Positions 21,427 to 31,000 of a DNA stretch of 64,000 nucleotides are shown here, one piece after another (within the stretch, counting starts at the first letter, position 1; each line of letters starts with the position of its first letter). This DNA is from Excoecaria cochinchinensis. Its lineage: Eukaryota > Streptophyta > Magnoliopsida > Malpighiales > Euphorbiaceae. Below the pieces are notes generated by a model that worked only from the letters and a program-made list of their open reading frames with translations, was not told the DNA's origin and did not search any database. The DNA is taken from the NCBI GenBank assembly GCA_947683425.1, contig CANTUQ010000004.1, positions 34,239,001-34,303,000 of the forward strand. The letters run 5' to 3'. Made by a program: the position numbers and the translations under genes.

Positions 21427-21882
21427 TGGTAAAGCCTGAGTTGTCTTTATCTGGAGAGGGAGGGAACGCCTGATCGGGTGAGAGTGACTTGAAAAGAAGA
21501 GTGCCCGGTCGGACCGGGCGTAAACACTCTGAAACTTAAGTCAGTGACTTTAGAGAGAGAAAGCTTAGAGAGAGAGTGCTTAGAGTTCAATACCTCAGGA
21601 CATCGCTGGCTGGGCTATTTATAAGAGATGTTGAGGGGCACTTGAGTGCGTAGGGGGGTGATCTCTGGCTGTCAGAATGGATATCCGGCGAAGTGACAGC
21701 AAGCAGGAGATTGAGGTGAGCACTGCCTTGTGTCAGGCGGCTGATGGGACGGGATGTCACGTCGTCCGATCGGTTCTCCTTGGGGCTTGTGCATGTTTGC
21801 TTCGCCTTGTGGACCTTGGGCCTTGCCAGTGTTTGGGCCGACTTTATGGGCCCGAAGGTAAATGATATTTGCTGTGTTATCA
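21427..21882 (-). mobile_element. 3' LTR of D
   Basis: On minus it starts TGATAACACAGCAAATATC and ends CAGGCTTTACCA. It contains a TATA box (minus TTATAAATAG, about 21613-21625) and an AGAGAGAGAAAGC purine tract (plus strand). Confidence 0.92.
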
Positions 21883-21898
21883 CTTGTGCCCCCTCTCA
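21883..21898 (-). other. Polypurine tract of D
   Basis: The minus strand reads GAGAGGGGGCACAAG directly before the 3' LTR, in the right place and orientation to prime plus-strand DNA. Confidence 0.8.
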
Positions 21899-22144
21899 AC
21901 AGGTCCGTTCGGGCATGGAGTTGCCTTTGAGGTCCCATTCGAGCTCTCCCGATCCGGGAACATTCATCAGCAGGGTTACAGACTCGAAAAGGCTGCCAGC
22001 TAAAGGGACGCATTTGTTCAAAAAGTTATTTTTCATTGATTGCTGTTCGCGTATCAAGGACGATGCTTGGTTCTCCGTGTAACGTCTTTGGACGCGTGGC
22101 GGGGTTTTAATGGTGGAGCCACTGAGAATTTCGAGGAGTTCAGG

Positions 22145-22396
22145 CCTATAAATAGGCATTTTTCTGAAGCTTTGTCCCTTTACTTCTTGTTGCCCTTAGC
22201 GCTATTTTGTGAAAAACCTCTTCTCAATTCTTCGCAATTCAGCAATCCTCCTCATTTTTTCTTCGCGACTCCCTTAGACCTTCTTAGAGCAAGTAAGTAC
22301 CCTCTCCTTTCGCTTTCAAAGAGTAATTTCCTCCGCCTGAAATGGTAAATTTTAACATATCGACTTATCTTGTCTGTTGTTTTGTACGCAGTTGAA
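22145..22396 (+). promoter_or_regulatory. Promoter, 5' UTR and first intron of the antisense gene in D
   Basis: A clean plus-strand TATA box, CCTATAAATAGGC (22145-22157), lies 240 bases before the start codon. A non-coding exon ends at 22292 with GCAA/GTAAGTAC. The 99-bp intron ends TTTTGTACGCAG (22391), and exon 2 starts TTGAAATGGCC. All elements face opposite to the retrotransposon's own transcript. Confidence 0.7.
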
Positions 22397-23917
22397 ATGG
22401 CCGGTGGAAAGGATTTAAAGCAGATGTTAGCTGAGCGAGCCGGGCTAAAACGCGAGGCCGACTTGAAGGCCAAGCAGGAGAGGAAGAGACGGAGGTTAGC
22501 GGCTACTGAAGGTGCCCCAATTCACGCCGTGCCTCTATCGGCGGTGACCCTGGGAAATACTTCTGTTTCGGACCCGCCCCGATCGGATAGGGGAACACAC
22601 CATCCCAGTTCTTCTGCTGCAAACCACTCGAGGGAAGGAAATCAGGAGAGGGGGGCTCTGGTTGTCGCTAGCGGTGCTGGCGCTCATCAAGGCGAGCCAC
22701 ATGAAAGGTTCGCCAAATGCCCCTCCCACATCGGGGGGTTCCTGGAGGAGCACTTTGGCAAAGACTGGTCCTCAAGCCAGGTGGCGAGCTTTATCTTTCG
22801 AGGTTTGCTTCGGGAGAGCGACCATGCGGAGATTGCGGATGACAACCAGCTGGTCCGGGAGTACCGTGTGCTCAGCCAAGAGTTGCTGGAGGTAAAATTT
22901 TCTTTGTTATAGTGTCAGTACTTACTAGGGTTGGCTTGTCGGGTTCTTTTCCTTGTCCACTTATTTTCTTCCCCTTCCTTTTGTTAGGTGTGCCGGCGGA
23001 CTCAGCGACTCCACCTTATGGCGGGAGTTTGGAAAGGGAGGGCTGATGTTGTGGTGAAGAACACGACGGAGGTGAACTCTCGCTATGAGGCAGTTCGAAA
23101 GGACGCCTCGACGCTCTACATGGAAGTGGCTGAACTTCAAAGGGAGTGTGCCGCCCTTCGATCGGAAGCACAGGCTTCCAGTGAGAAAGCCGCCCGCATC
23201 GCTCAGGAGATGGAAGAATGTCAGGGCGAGGTGGATCGTTTGAAGGACAATAAAGCCCATTTTGCTGCTGCAGGCGCTCAAGGTCGGAGGTTGGAGCGTC
23301 GGGTGACTGTGCTGGACGCCGAGTGCCACGAGCTGAGCGGCGAGAATGCCAGCCTCAAACTGGAATAGGCTAGGATCCAAGGGGAGTGGGATCAGGTTCG
23401 GGCTGAGTGCATTCGTTTGCGCAATGAGCGAGAGGCACTGGGAGTGTCGATGCAGGAGAGGGAAGCCACCTGGAGGGTCGAACTGGATGCAGAGCTCGCC
23501 TCTCAGAAGGAGCAGCTTCCTGAGGAGCTGGCGGAGGCGCAGGCGGGTGTTCTATCGTGCTTGATCCGTGAAGCCGAAAGGCGTTTCCCTGATGCTAACT
23601 TCAGCTGGATGGGGGACCTCGCAGCTTTGCCCGACCCTACCGCTAGCGACGACGAAGCGGGTCTCCGAGAGGGGCTTTTGCCTGCTGGGACTTCCCAATC
23701 CTTGCCTTTCAGTGATATCACCCGATCCTGTCTGCCAGTGGGGCCTGTCTTTGAGGGGGAGGCTGCAACTCAGCGAGTTGCTTTCGGTTCCTCTCAGGCC
23801 GTCGACGGGGCTCCACCATCTTCGAATGTCGGACAGCCACAGGTACCAAGCTCGGGGGTTGACGAGAGCCGCTCCGCGACTCCTGTCAAAGAAGGCATTG
23901 TACATATAGAAGATTAG
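22397..23917 (+). pseudogene. Spliced antisense coiled-coil protein gene within D
   Basis: Two coding exons, 22397-22891 and 22988-23917, join in frame across a 96-bp intron (GAG/GTAAAATTTT to TTTTGTTAG/GTG). The product would be about 470 residues. It has an N-terminal basic segment (KQERKRRR, possible nuclear signal) and a Ser/Pro-rich linker. A conserved-looking block follows (HIGGFLEEHFGKDW, VASFIFRGLLRESD), then a long coiled coil in exon 3, and an acidic tail near FPDANFSWMGDL. One TAG at 23366-23368 interrupts the coiled coil; the frame is otherwise open to 23917. Antisense extra ORFs between pol and the 3' LTR are known in Tat-lineage elements such as maize Grande. Their role is unknown. 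Confidence 0.75.
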
Positions 23918-23972
23918 AGTTTTTCATGCTTTTATTCCTGTAATTATAAGCTGTACAAGTGGAATTGAATTC

Positions 23973-23978
23973 AATAAA
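23973..23978 (+). terminator. Poly(A) signal of the antisense gene
   Basis: AATAAA, 56 bases after the stop codon at 23917, in AT-rich sequence on the same strand as the gene. Confidence 0.6.
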
Positions 23979-24119
23979 ATTGATTTTTGATTTGATTTGA
24001 TTTTTGTGAGGTGTTGTGCCTTAGCAATTTTCATTATTTGTGTAGCAGAATAATCTATGTGTTTTGCTTGCAGATACTTCCTGAATTGAAAGGAGTTAGG
24101 CGATCGGTAAACAATCGGG

Positions 24120-24310
24120 GATCCCGAAGCCCGATGCCGTAGTCTTCATTCGCATGTTGGTCCGTGGCCGTTGCATAAAATTGCATATTGGCCTGGGACC
24201 ACTGCGTGATACTGCGTGCTGACCCATGGCCTTTGCATAAAATTGCATGGTGGCCTGACCGTGGCCTGTGCAAAAAATTGCATGGTGGCCTGGGGTCACT
24301 GCGTGAGTAT
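24120..24310 (+). repeat. Imperfect tandem repeats downstream of the antisense gene
   Basis: Three copies of a unit with the core TTGCATAAAATTGCATGGTG, interspersed with TGGCCTG and CACTGCGTGA. Spacing is uneven (about 50-70 bases). The GCATAAAATTGC arms can form small hairpins. Confidence 0.65.
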
Positions 24311-24715
24311 CCGCCTCGCGTAGTGTTGAGTGTTGCCGCACCCATCGATAGATCCGAACGGGGCGCAAGTGGTCTGCCGTTGACCAATTTTGGCGACATT
24401 GGATCGGGAACCTCTTCGGTCCGAGTGCCTATGATCGACCATTTCTGTCATTTAGATCGGATCGGTCGTCGGGCATATGATGAGCTCATTATTTTTGCAT
24501 ATTAGTGGTGCGACATTTGTAAGGTCGCTTCCATATCTTTGGACCGGGAAAGGCATCGGTCCTAATGGATTAATATTGCCCTCTAAGGGGGGGGGGGGGA
24601 AGGTACCTTTCGCACTCCGTATCTATTCAAGACAACAAATCTAGTATGCGGGTCAGATGCATGCAATAAACAGAATAAAAAAATCTTTTACTAACTGGTG
24701 AATGCGGGTACATTA
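24311..24715. other. Spacer of D between integrase and the antisense gene
   Basis: No convincing coding frame on either strand. A run of 13-14 G at about 24585-24598 interrupts it. The rest is mixed sequence with GATCGG motifs. Confidence 0.6.
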
Positions 24716-26060
24716 CTACAAATGATACTTTTTGAGTACGTCCACATTCCAGCTCCTTGGGATGTCTCGCCCTTCGATGGTTCGAAGTTTATATGTACCC
24801 GGGCCTAAAACCTTGGAAACCTCATAGGGTCCCTCCCAGTTTGGCATAAGCTTGCCGACCCCGGCGTTCCCCGAACCCAGCTCTGCTTTTCTAAGCACGA
24901 GGTCGCCGACGTTCAAGGTTCTTGACCTTACTCTGGCATTGTGGTATCTGGCTATCCTCTGCTTGTATGCAGCTATTTCAGTGTGGGCGTTTTCTCTTCT
25001 TTCTTCCACCAGATCCAGGTCTTGGCATCTTTCCAGGGCATTGGCCTGCTCGGTATAAAGTGTCGATCGGTAAGATGGGAGTCCGATCTCTATCGGGATC
25101 ATTGCCTCGGTGCTATAGACCAGAGAGAATGGAGTCTGATGGGTGCCTACCCTCGGTGAGGTTCTGTAGGACCAGAGGATGCTTTGCAGTTCTTCGGTCC
25201 AGCTCCCTTTGGCCTCACCCAGTCGCTTTTTCAGCCCTTGGACGAGGGTCCGATTGGAGACCTCGGTCATTCCATTGCTTTGGGGATGTGCCACTGACGT
25301 AAACCTCAAATTGATTTTCAGGCCTTGGCAGAATTCTCTGAAGGTAGAGCTATCGAACTATTTACCATTGTCCGCAATGAAAACATTGGGCAAGCCATAC
25401 CTGCAGATGATGTTCTTCCATGCAAAGCCTTTGACCCTCTCGGCTGTGATGGTGGCCACAGGCTCGGCTTCGATCCATTTGGAGAAGTGGTTGACCGCAA
25501 CTATAAGGAACTTCATCTGCTTTTTTCCCAAGGGGAAAGGCCCCAGGATATCAAGGCCCCAGTGGTCAAACGGCCAGGCGACTCCGATCGGCTGCTGGTC
25601 CGCTGCGCTCTGTCGGATGATTCTCCCATGTACTTGGCACTGCGGGCATCTTCGATCTTTTTCCTGGGCGTCTTTGAGCAAACTGGGCCAGGAATACCCT
25701 GTCTGAAGGGCTTTCCTGGCCATAGCTCTGCTTGCCTTGTGTGCACTGCAAATGCCCCCATGGATTTCCCTGAGGATGTAATCTCCCTCCTCCTCTGTCA
25801 CGCACCTAAGCCAGGGATAACTGAAAGCCTTTTTATACAAATCACCATTGATGATGGGGTAGTTGAGGGATTTTTGCGATGTCTTTCGGGCTTCATCTTT
25901 GTCCTCCGGAAGCTGCCCCGTTTGCAGGTATCGCTTGATAGGGCTCATCCACGTTTCATCCGCCTGATCGATTTCCATCACCTCTGGCTCATCTAGGGAG
26001 GGAGAGGTTAAACTCAAGACGACAACGTCTCCTTCAATCGTGGTTTGCTCGAAAGTGGAG
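24716..26060 (-). pseudogene. int: Integrase of D
   Basis: The integrase inserts the cDNA. The zinc finger is visible as HGGICSAHKASRAMARKAL with CPQCQVHGR. The catalytic core shows D in LDILGPFP, D in FIADNGK, and E expected after PQSNGMTEVSNR. A break between the two open segments (25358 and 25309) falls between the second Asp and the AHPQSNG block, so the core is interrupted. The C-terminal part (GDLVLRKAELGSGNAG, NWEGPYEVSKVLGPGTYKL) is the usual GPY/F module. No chromodomain follows, as expected for Tat. Confidence 0.88.
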
Positions 26061-26107
26061 GCTTTCGCTATCCTATCGGCTTCTGACGTCTGATCGCGTG
26101 ACACCTT

Positions 26108-26434
26108 CTAAAGGTCCCATTCGGAGCCTGCTTCCTCAAGCACTCCGAGGGCGGTCTTGACCTTTGCTAGGTATTGGACCATCATGGCTTCCTTGGCCCC
26201 AAAGGTGCCCAGAACTTGGCTAGTAACCAGCTGGGAATCGCTTCTGATGACCACAAATTCTGGTCGGATAGCGTGCAACAGCCTCAAACCTTGGAGGAGT
26301 ACCTCATACTCTGCAACATTGTTAGAAGCTTTGAAATCAAGTTTTATTACGTACCTTATGATCATATCTAAAGGCCCTTTGATGACTATGCCTACTTCTC
26401 CTCGAGCATCATTCGCGGCTCCGTCTACCGTCAT
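26108..26434 (-). pseudogene. Second (archaeal-like) RNase H of D
   Basis: The frame reads VDGAANDARGEVGIVIKGP, then NNVAEYEVLLQGLRLL and VIRSDSQLV. These are the first Asp, the Glu and the second Asp blocks of a type I RNase H. It lies between the standard RNase H and integrase. A second RNase H at this site is diagnostic for the Tat lineage. Frame breaks separate it from both neighbours. Confidence 0.85.
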
Positions 26435-26439
26435 TTCCT

Positions 26440-26666
26440 AGAGTCGCCGTCTGGGTTGATTTTGCGGTTCTTCGCCAGCGAACTCGACAACGAAATCAGC
26501 CAAGGCTTGGGCTTTAGTCGCCTTTCTGGGCTCATACCTCACGTCCCAAGATTGTAGCTTAATTGCCCAGTCTACCATTTTTCCTTCCAGGTCGGGGGTT
26601 TGTAGGATTTTTCTGAGCGGGTGGCCCGATCGGACAACAATGGTGTGCACCTCAAAGTACGGTCTG
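26440..26666 (-). pseudogene. RNase H of D, C-terminal half
   Basis: Continues the domain interrupted by solo LTR S: YFEVHTIVVRSGHPLRKIL, then WAIKLQSWDVRYEPRKATKA and ALADFVVEF. The joint with the N-terminal half lies exactly at the S target site. Confidence 0.85.
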
Positions 26667-27129
26667 TGTCACACCCCGTTTACCCCCTAGTAGAATGAGC
26701 CTGTCTGTGTGAGCATGCATTTGTATGTGTTCGGCATAGCATAAGGGTATTTTGTTAAAAATGCATGTTTTTGGGGTTTTGTTAGTGTGTGGGTGCATAT
26801 AGGGTATTAGTGTGTGTATTAATTGGGTAATAGTTGTGTGCATTTGAGCATATCATTGTAGGGTGTTTTTAGTTGGGAATGCATTGGGTGTGTGTAATGC
26901 ATGCTTGTTGGGTGTGAGTGATTAGTTTCACCAATAGGAAATTGACACATGTTTAGGGCAAAAGAAAAGAAAAAGAAAAAGGAAAGAAAGAAGGGGAATG
27001 GCAGATTCACGTTTTCCCTTCTTCCCCTCACGTTTCTTCTCTTCTTCTTTTTCATTTTCTTCATTCTAAGAACCCTAGTGTGGATTCAAGTCTTATTGGT
27101 GGAATTAATCATCTCTTTGCATCTCTTTG

Positions 27130-27307
27130 GTAAGTAATTGTATACTTCTCATCTTGTTTTTCATTTGTTTCATCTTCTTTTTCCTCTTTGGGTTTAAATT
27201 TAATTTAGGGTTTGCATTGTTGGATGTTCTTTGTTGTGTTGTGTTTAGCTGAGGCTCCTCGCGATCCTAAGGGCAAGGATATTGCTGGGACGAGTGGAGC
27301 TAAGTGA
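27130..27307 (+). other. Putative LTR intron and purine-rich exon (S)
   Basis: Donor GTAAGTAATT at 27130 and acceptor GTTTAG ending 27248 give a 119-bp intron. The exon reads AEAPRDPKGKDIAGTSGAK and stops at 27305-27307. Uniquely in this window, the upstream exon is open in the matching frame from an ATG at 26949. It would encode a Lys-rich start and a Phe/Leu-rich hydrophobic segment, and splicing would give about 79 residues. I see no TATA box for it. Confidence 0.45.
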
Positions 27308-27599
27308 TTGAAGCTTTGAATTTCAGGTCTGGGACTTTTGCTTGAGTTAATTGTTTGAATATGAATTTACTGTAATTTTTAGGGTTTATGAGCTTGAAAA
27401 ACTTGAATGCATTCATGCTTGATTTGGCTGTTTGAATTTCTGAGTTGAGTTGTATTTATGTTGTTTATATTGTATGGGATGTCTTCTGGAAGGTAAGAAC
27501 AGATTTGCATGGTTTTAAATCAAATTTGGGATTGATTTCTGAGTTCTGGAATTCTGGAAATGGGAAAATCGCGTTACTGTTGAATTTCCCATTTCCAGA

Positions 27600-27960
27600 T
27601 TGTGTGTCGCGTGACTAGCCAAGAAGGAGAGGCCAGTCACGAGTTGTGACTGCAAGTCACAACTTGTGACCAGCCAAGAGGAAGCCAGTCACGAGGCGTG
27701 ACTCCCAGTCATGACTCGTGACCGGCTAGAGGAAGGCAGTCACGGGTAGTGACTCCCAGTCTCGACCCGTGACCAGCCCAAAGAAGGAAGCCAGTCACGA
27801 GACGTGACTCCCCGTCACGACTCGTGACCAGCAAGAGAGCAAGTCACGACCCGTGACTAGAAGAAGCCAGTCACGAGACATGACTCCCAGTCACGACTCG
27901 TGACCAGCCTTGTGAGTAGGCCAGTCACGAGTTGTGATGCCAGTCATGACTCGTGACCAG
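27600..27960 (+). repeat. Inverted-repeat minisatellite in LTR S
   Basis: About six imperfect units of 50-65 bp. Each is built from pairs such as CAGTCACGAGGCGTGACT and GTCACGACTCGTGACCAG. Nearly every unit folds into one or two hairpins. CpG sites in copies vary between CG, TG and CA. Confidence 0.85.
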
Positions 27961-28189
27961 CCAACCTCGTTGGTCACCCCGTTCGGCCTATTTTCTGAAA
28001 TTTCCCGATTTTAACTCAATAATGAATTCCGTAATTCTTCCGAATGGACTTATACTGCTGTATGATGCATGTTATACTTTTATATGCTTTGATATGAGTG
28101 ATACCATGATTCTTCAGATGAATTATATGTTATATTCTGAAATATGATTTTAATAACGCATAACCTGCTAGAGTCAAGTAAGTGGATAG

Positions 28190-28203
28190 TTAGGCATGCC
28201 TAA
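28190..28203 (+). promoter_or_regulatory. LTR palindrome 1 (S copy)
   Basis: Perfect TTAGGCATGCCTAA preceded by AAGTGGATAG, followed by AGCTGCAGCCC at a distance of 13 bases. Confidence 0.6.
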
Positions 28204-28691
28204 TAGAGTCTTTTAGCTGCAGCCCTCAGTTTCGTTCGGACCCCGATCAGGTCCCCGTTTGGTTCCTCGCGAACCCTATTATGTGTAAGGATCTTGTTTA
28301 AGGTCCCTTTTTAAAATGATTTGTGAAAGTTAAAAGTAAAATGGTTTCCTCGATTCGTACCCGTAAGGTACTGTCTGTAATCGGCTCGTACCCGTAAAGT
28401 ACTGTCTGTACACTCGTTATCCACTGCCCAGAGTCAGCAGGTGTTCTTTTGGTGTTCGATTGGTTTGCTCTATTCTTATGACTATATACATGTGATATCT
28501 GCATGAGTATATTGATGAAATGTATGTTCAACTAATATGGAAATGGATATGAATTTGAGATGCTGAATGTATGGCTTTAAATTGTGAGCATGTTCTTATG
28601 AATTATGTTATGAGCTATTGTATTTTGCCATTGTGAATGTGTTATGCCTTGACGACCATTGTGAATGGCCGTTCATATTTTATGTGTGTTT

Positions 28692-28739
28692 CCCCACTAA
28701 GCGTTTATCGCTTAGCACGGTGTTTTTACCCGTGCAGGT
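28692..28739 (+). promoter_or_regulatory. LTR palindrome 2 hairpin and CAGGTG box (S copy)
   Basis: CCCCACTAAGCG, one extra T in the loop, ATCGCTTAGCACGG, then CCCGTGCAGGTGCGGAAGG, matching LTR E almost exactly in this box. Confidence 0.6.
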
Positions 28740-29141
28740 GCGGAAGGAGTTTTGCTTTGTGAGAGAGTCGCCGCCGTCAAGCCAACACAGAAGGTTTTAG
28801 TGTAGGGCTTAGTTTTGTAATCTTTGATGATTCTTTTTGTATAGAACTCTCATGTATCAGTTTTGCTTTAGCTTCCGCTTTTGGTACTTATAATTTGGAT
28901 ATGTAATATCTTTTATATCAGCTAGTTCGATCAGAACATTATTGTAATGGTTTATTATATTAATGCATGATCAGCTATTGCTTTCTTTTCCCTTTAAAGT
29001 TTTTAATTATCTCATGTTTCTATATATATGATATGAATGAATGTATGATTTGCTTTGTATCTGTTTGGTGACACCTTTACTCATACGGCGTCTCACTCCT
29101 CATTGGATGGGATTGCCTACGTATGGGTAGGGGGTGTTACA

Positions 29142-29550
29142 GTTTGAGCTTCCTCGCACACATCATAAGGGCGATAATCAACTGCTCGACCGGTCCTTTT
29201 CTTAGATCTGCCCCCCTGAGCACCTCGCTAACGTAGTAGACAGGTAGCTGTTACGCTCCTTCTTCCCAAACCAGGGCTCCTGCAACAGCTTCGCCAGAAG
29301 TAGATAGATAAAGATATAGGTTTTCACCTGGCAACGGACGGCTAAGCAGGGGCGGGTTGGTCAGGAACGCTTTTAGCCCCTCGAAGGCTTGTTGGCAGTC
29401 TTCCCCCCAGTTGAAAGTCTCGCCCTTCCTCATCCTCTTAAAGAACGGAGTGCACCATTTAGCAGATGAAGATATGAATCTTCCCAGGGCAGTGATTTTG
29501 CCATTCAGCTTCTGGATGTCTTTCACGCTTCTGGGGGGTTGCATCGCCAA
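29142..29550 (-). pseudogene. RNase H of D, N-terminal half
   Basis: Reads from the RT connection (SVKDIQKLNGKITALGRFI, FFKRMRKGETFNWGEDCQQA) into the RNase H start (LYLYLSTSGEAVAGALV). It continues past a stop near 29250 as LPVYYVSEVLRGAD and KGPVEQLIIALMM, ending at the S insertion. The usual first Asp of this block is replaced by Ser in STSGEA, which is also common in intact Tat elements. Confidence 0.85.
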
Positions 29551-29557
29551 GATGGCT

Positions 29558-31000
29558 TTAATTTTTTCTGGGTTTGCTTCTATCCCTCTTTGAGAAACTA
29601 GGAAGCCTAGGAATTTGCCTGATGGTACTCCAAAGACACTTCTCAGGGTTGAGTTTCATCCGAAACTTGTTCAGGGTGGAGAAGACTCTTGCCAGGTCGA
29701 CGGGGTGCTCCTCGGGGCTGCGGCTTTTGACAATCATGTCATCGACGTAGACCTCCACGTTCTGTCCGATTTAATCCTTGAAAATTTTGTTCATGAGGCG
29801 CTGGTACGTGGCCCCAGCATTTTTTAAGCCGAACGACATCATCCTGTAGCAGAATGTCCCATCGTCCGTAATGAAGTTGGTCTTCTCCTGATCGACGAGC
29901 CACATTAGGATCTGATGGTAGCCGACATAAGCATCGAGAAGGGAGTATATGGCGCGATACGCAGTGGCGTCTACCAGTTGGTCTATGTTTGGGAGGGGGT
30001 AGCTGTCTTTGGGGCATGCTTTATTGAGATCGGTAAAGTCCACGCACATCCGCAGCTTTCTCGACTTTTTCTTGACCAGAACTACATTGGCCAGCCATTC
30101 GGGATAGTCTACCTCTTGGATAGTTCCGGTCTTCAGTAGCCTATCCACCTCCTCGGAGATAAATTTTCTCCGATCGATGGCGTGCCTTCTGAGCTTCTGT
30201 CGGACCGGTGGGTGATCCGGATCCACGTTCAGCTTATGCATTATGACATTGGGGTCTATTCTCGAGATGTCTTCCGGCCTCCACGCGAAAGCCCCCTGAT
30301 TCTCCGCTAGAACTTGCACTATGGCGTCCTCTGTTTTTTCGTCCATGCTGGTGCCAACTTGGATATTTTTGCCTGGGGCCAACGCCCTTGTTTTTATTTC
30401 TTCAGCGGGGTCCATCCTCGGTCTCTCTTCCTGCTCTGATCGTTCCAAGCCGGGTTCCACTGTTGCGGCCTCTCGTTGCAACTTTATGGTGTTGGCATGC
30501 GCCTCTTGTGATGCCCTCTGATCGCCCCTCAATATTGCGGTGCCCTCCCGGGTCGGGATCTTCATTACCAAGTAACGGACGCAGATGATAGCACCGGTTT
30601 GGGAGAGCACGGGCCTACCAAATATTGCATTATACGCAAAATTTATGTCAACGACTATAAAAGTTACCTCGCATCTGTGCGCGACCGTCTCTTGGCCCAG
30701 CACCACAGGGAACTCTACAGAACCCACCGCCGGGATTCTGCCATTGCCGATTCCGGCCAGTGGCGCGGCGGTCGACCTAAGCTTATCAATCGACAGACCC
30801 ATCGCTCGGTAAGCCTATAAAGTGAGATGCTTACGGCGCTACCGTCATCTACCAGGACCCTTCTGACATCAAAGTCATTCATTCTGGCCCTCACAACGAG
30901 CGCATCTTCATGGGGAAACATGACATTCCGCGCATCTGTGCTAGATATACTAACTTTTGTGGGTCGCTCGGCGCGGCGGGAATGCCTATCTCCCCTCTTC
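29558..31000 (-). pseudogene. pol: Protease and reverse transcriptase of D
   Basis: Protease is marked by RRVLVDDGSAVSI near 30840 (a DDG variant of the catalytic D-S/T-G) and ends at YNAIFGRPVLSQTGAI, with a frame change between them. RT begins near 30230 (RRKFISEEVDRLL). It shows VVLVKKKSRKLRMCVDFTDL, CPKDSYPLPNIDQLVDAT and FCYRMMSFGLKNAGATYQRL, then in another frame the catalytic EVYVDDMIVKS. FTDLNKACPKD is typical of Tat RT. At least two frameshifts and one stop disable it. Confidence 0.9.

Larger units (their letters stand above)
26667..29141 (+). mobile_element. Solo LTR S (chromovirus-like) in RNase H of D
   Basis: The LTR starts TGTCACACCCCG and ends GGGGGTGTTACA, 2475 bp. It is flanked by GTCTG (26662-26666) and GTTTG (29142-29146), a target duplication with one C-to-T change. 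Landmarks: donor at 27130, acceptor at 27248, exon peptide AEAPRDPKGKDIAGTSGAK to 27307, minisatellite 27600-27960, TTAGGCATGCCTAA (28190-28203), CTAAGCGTTTATCGCTTAG (28697-28715). It is the closest relative here of LTR E. Confidence 0.92.

Noticed and set aside
25179..25996. Plus-strand frames of 175 and 223 codons
   Set aside because: Antisense shadows of the D integrase.
27600..27960. CRISPR-like array of regularly spaced inverted repeats
   Set aside because: Units are tandem without unique spacers and sit within a plant LTR; it is a minisatellite.
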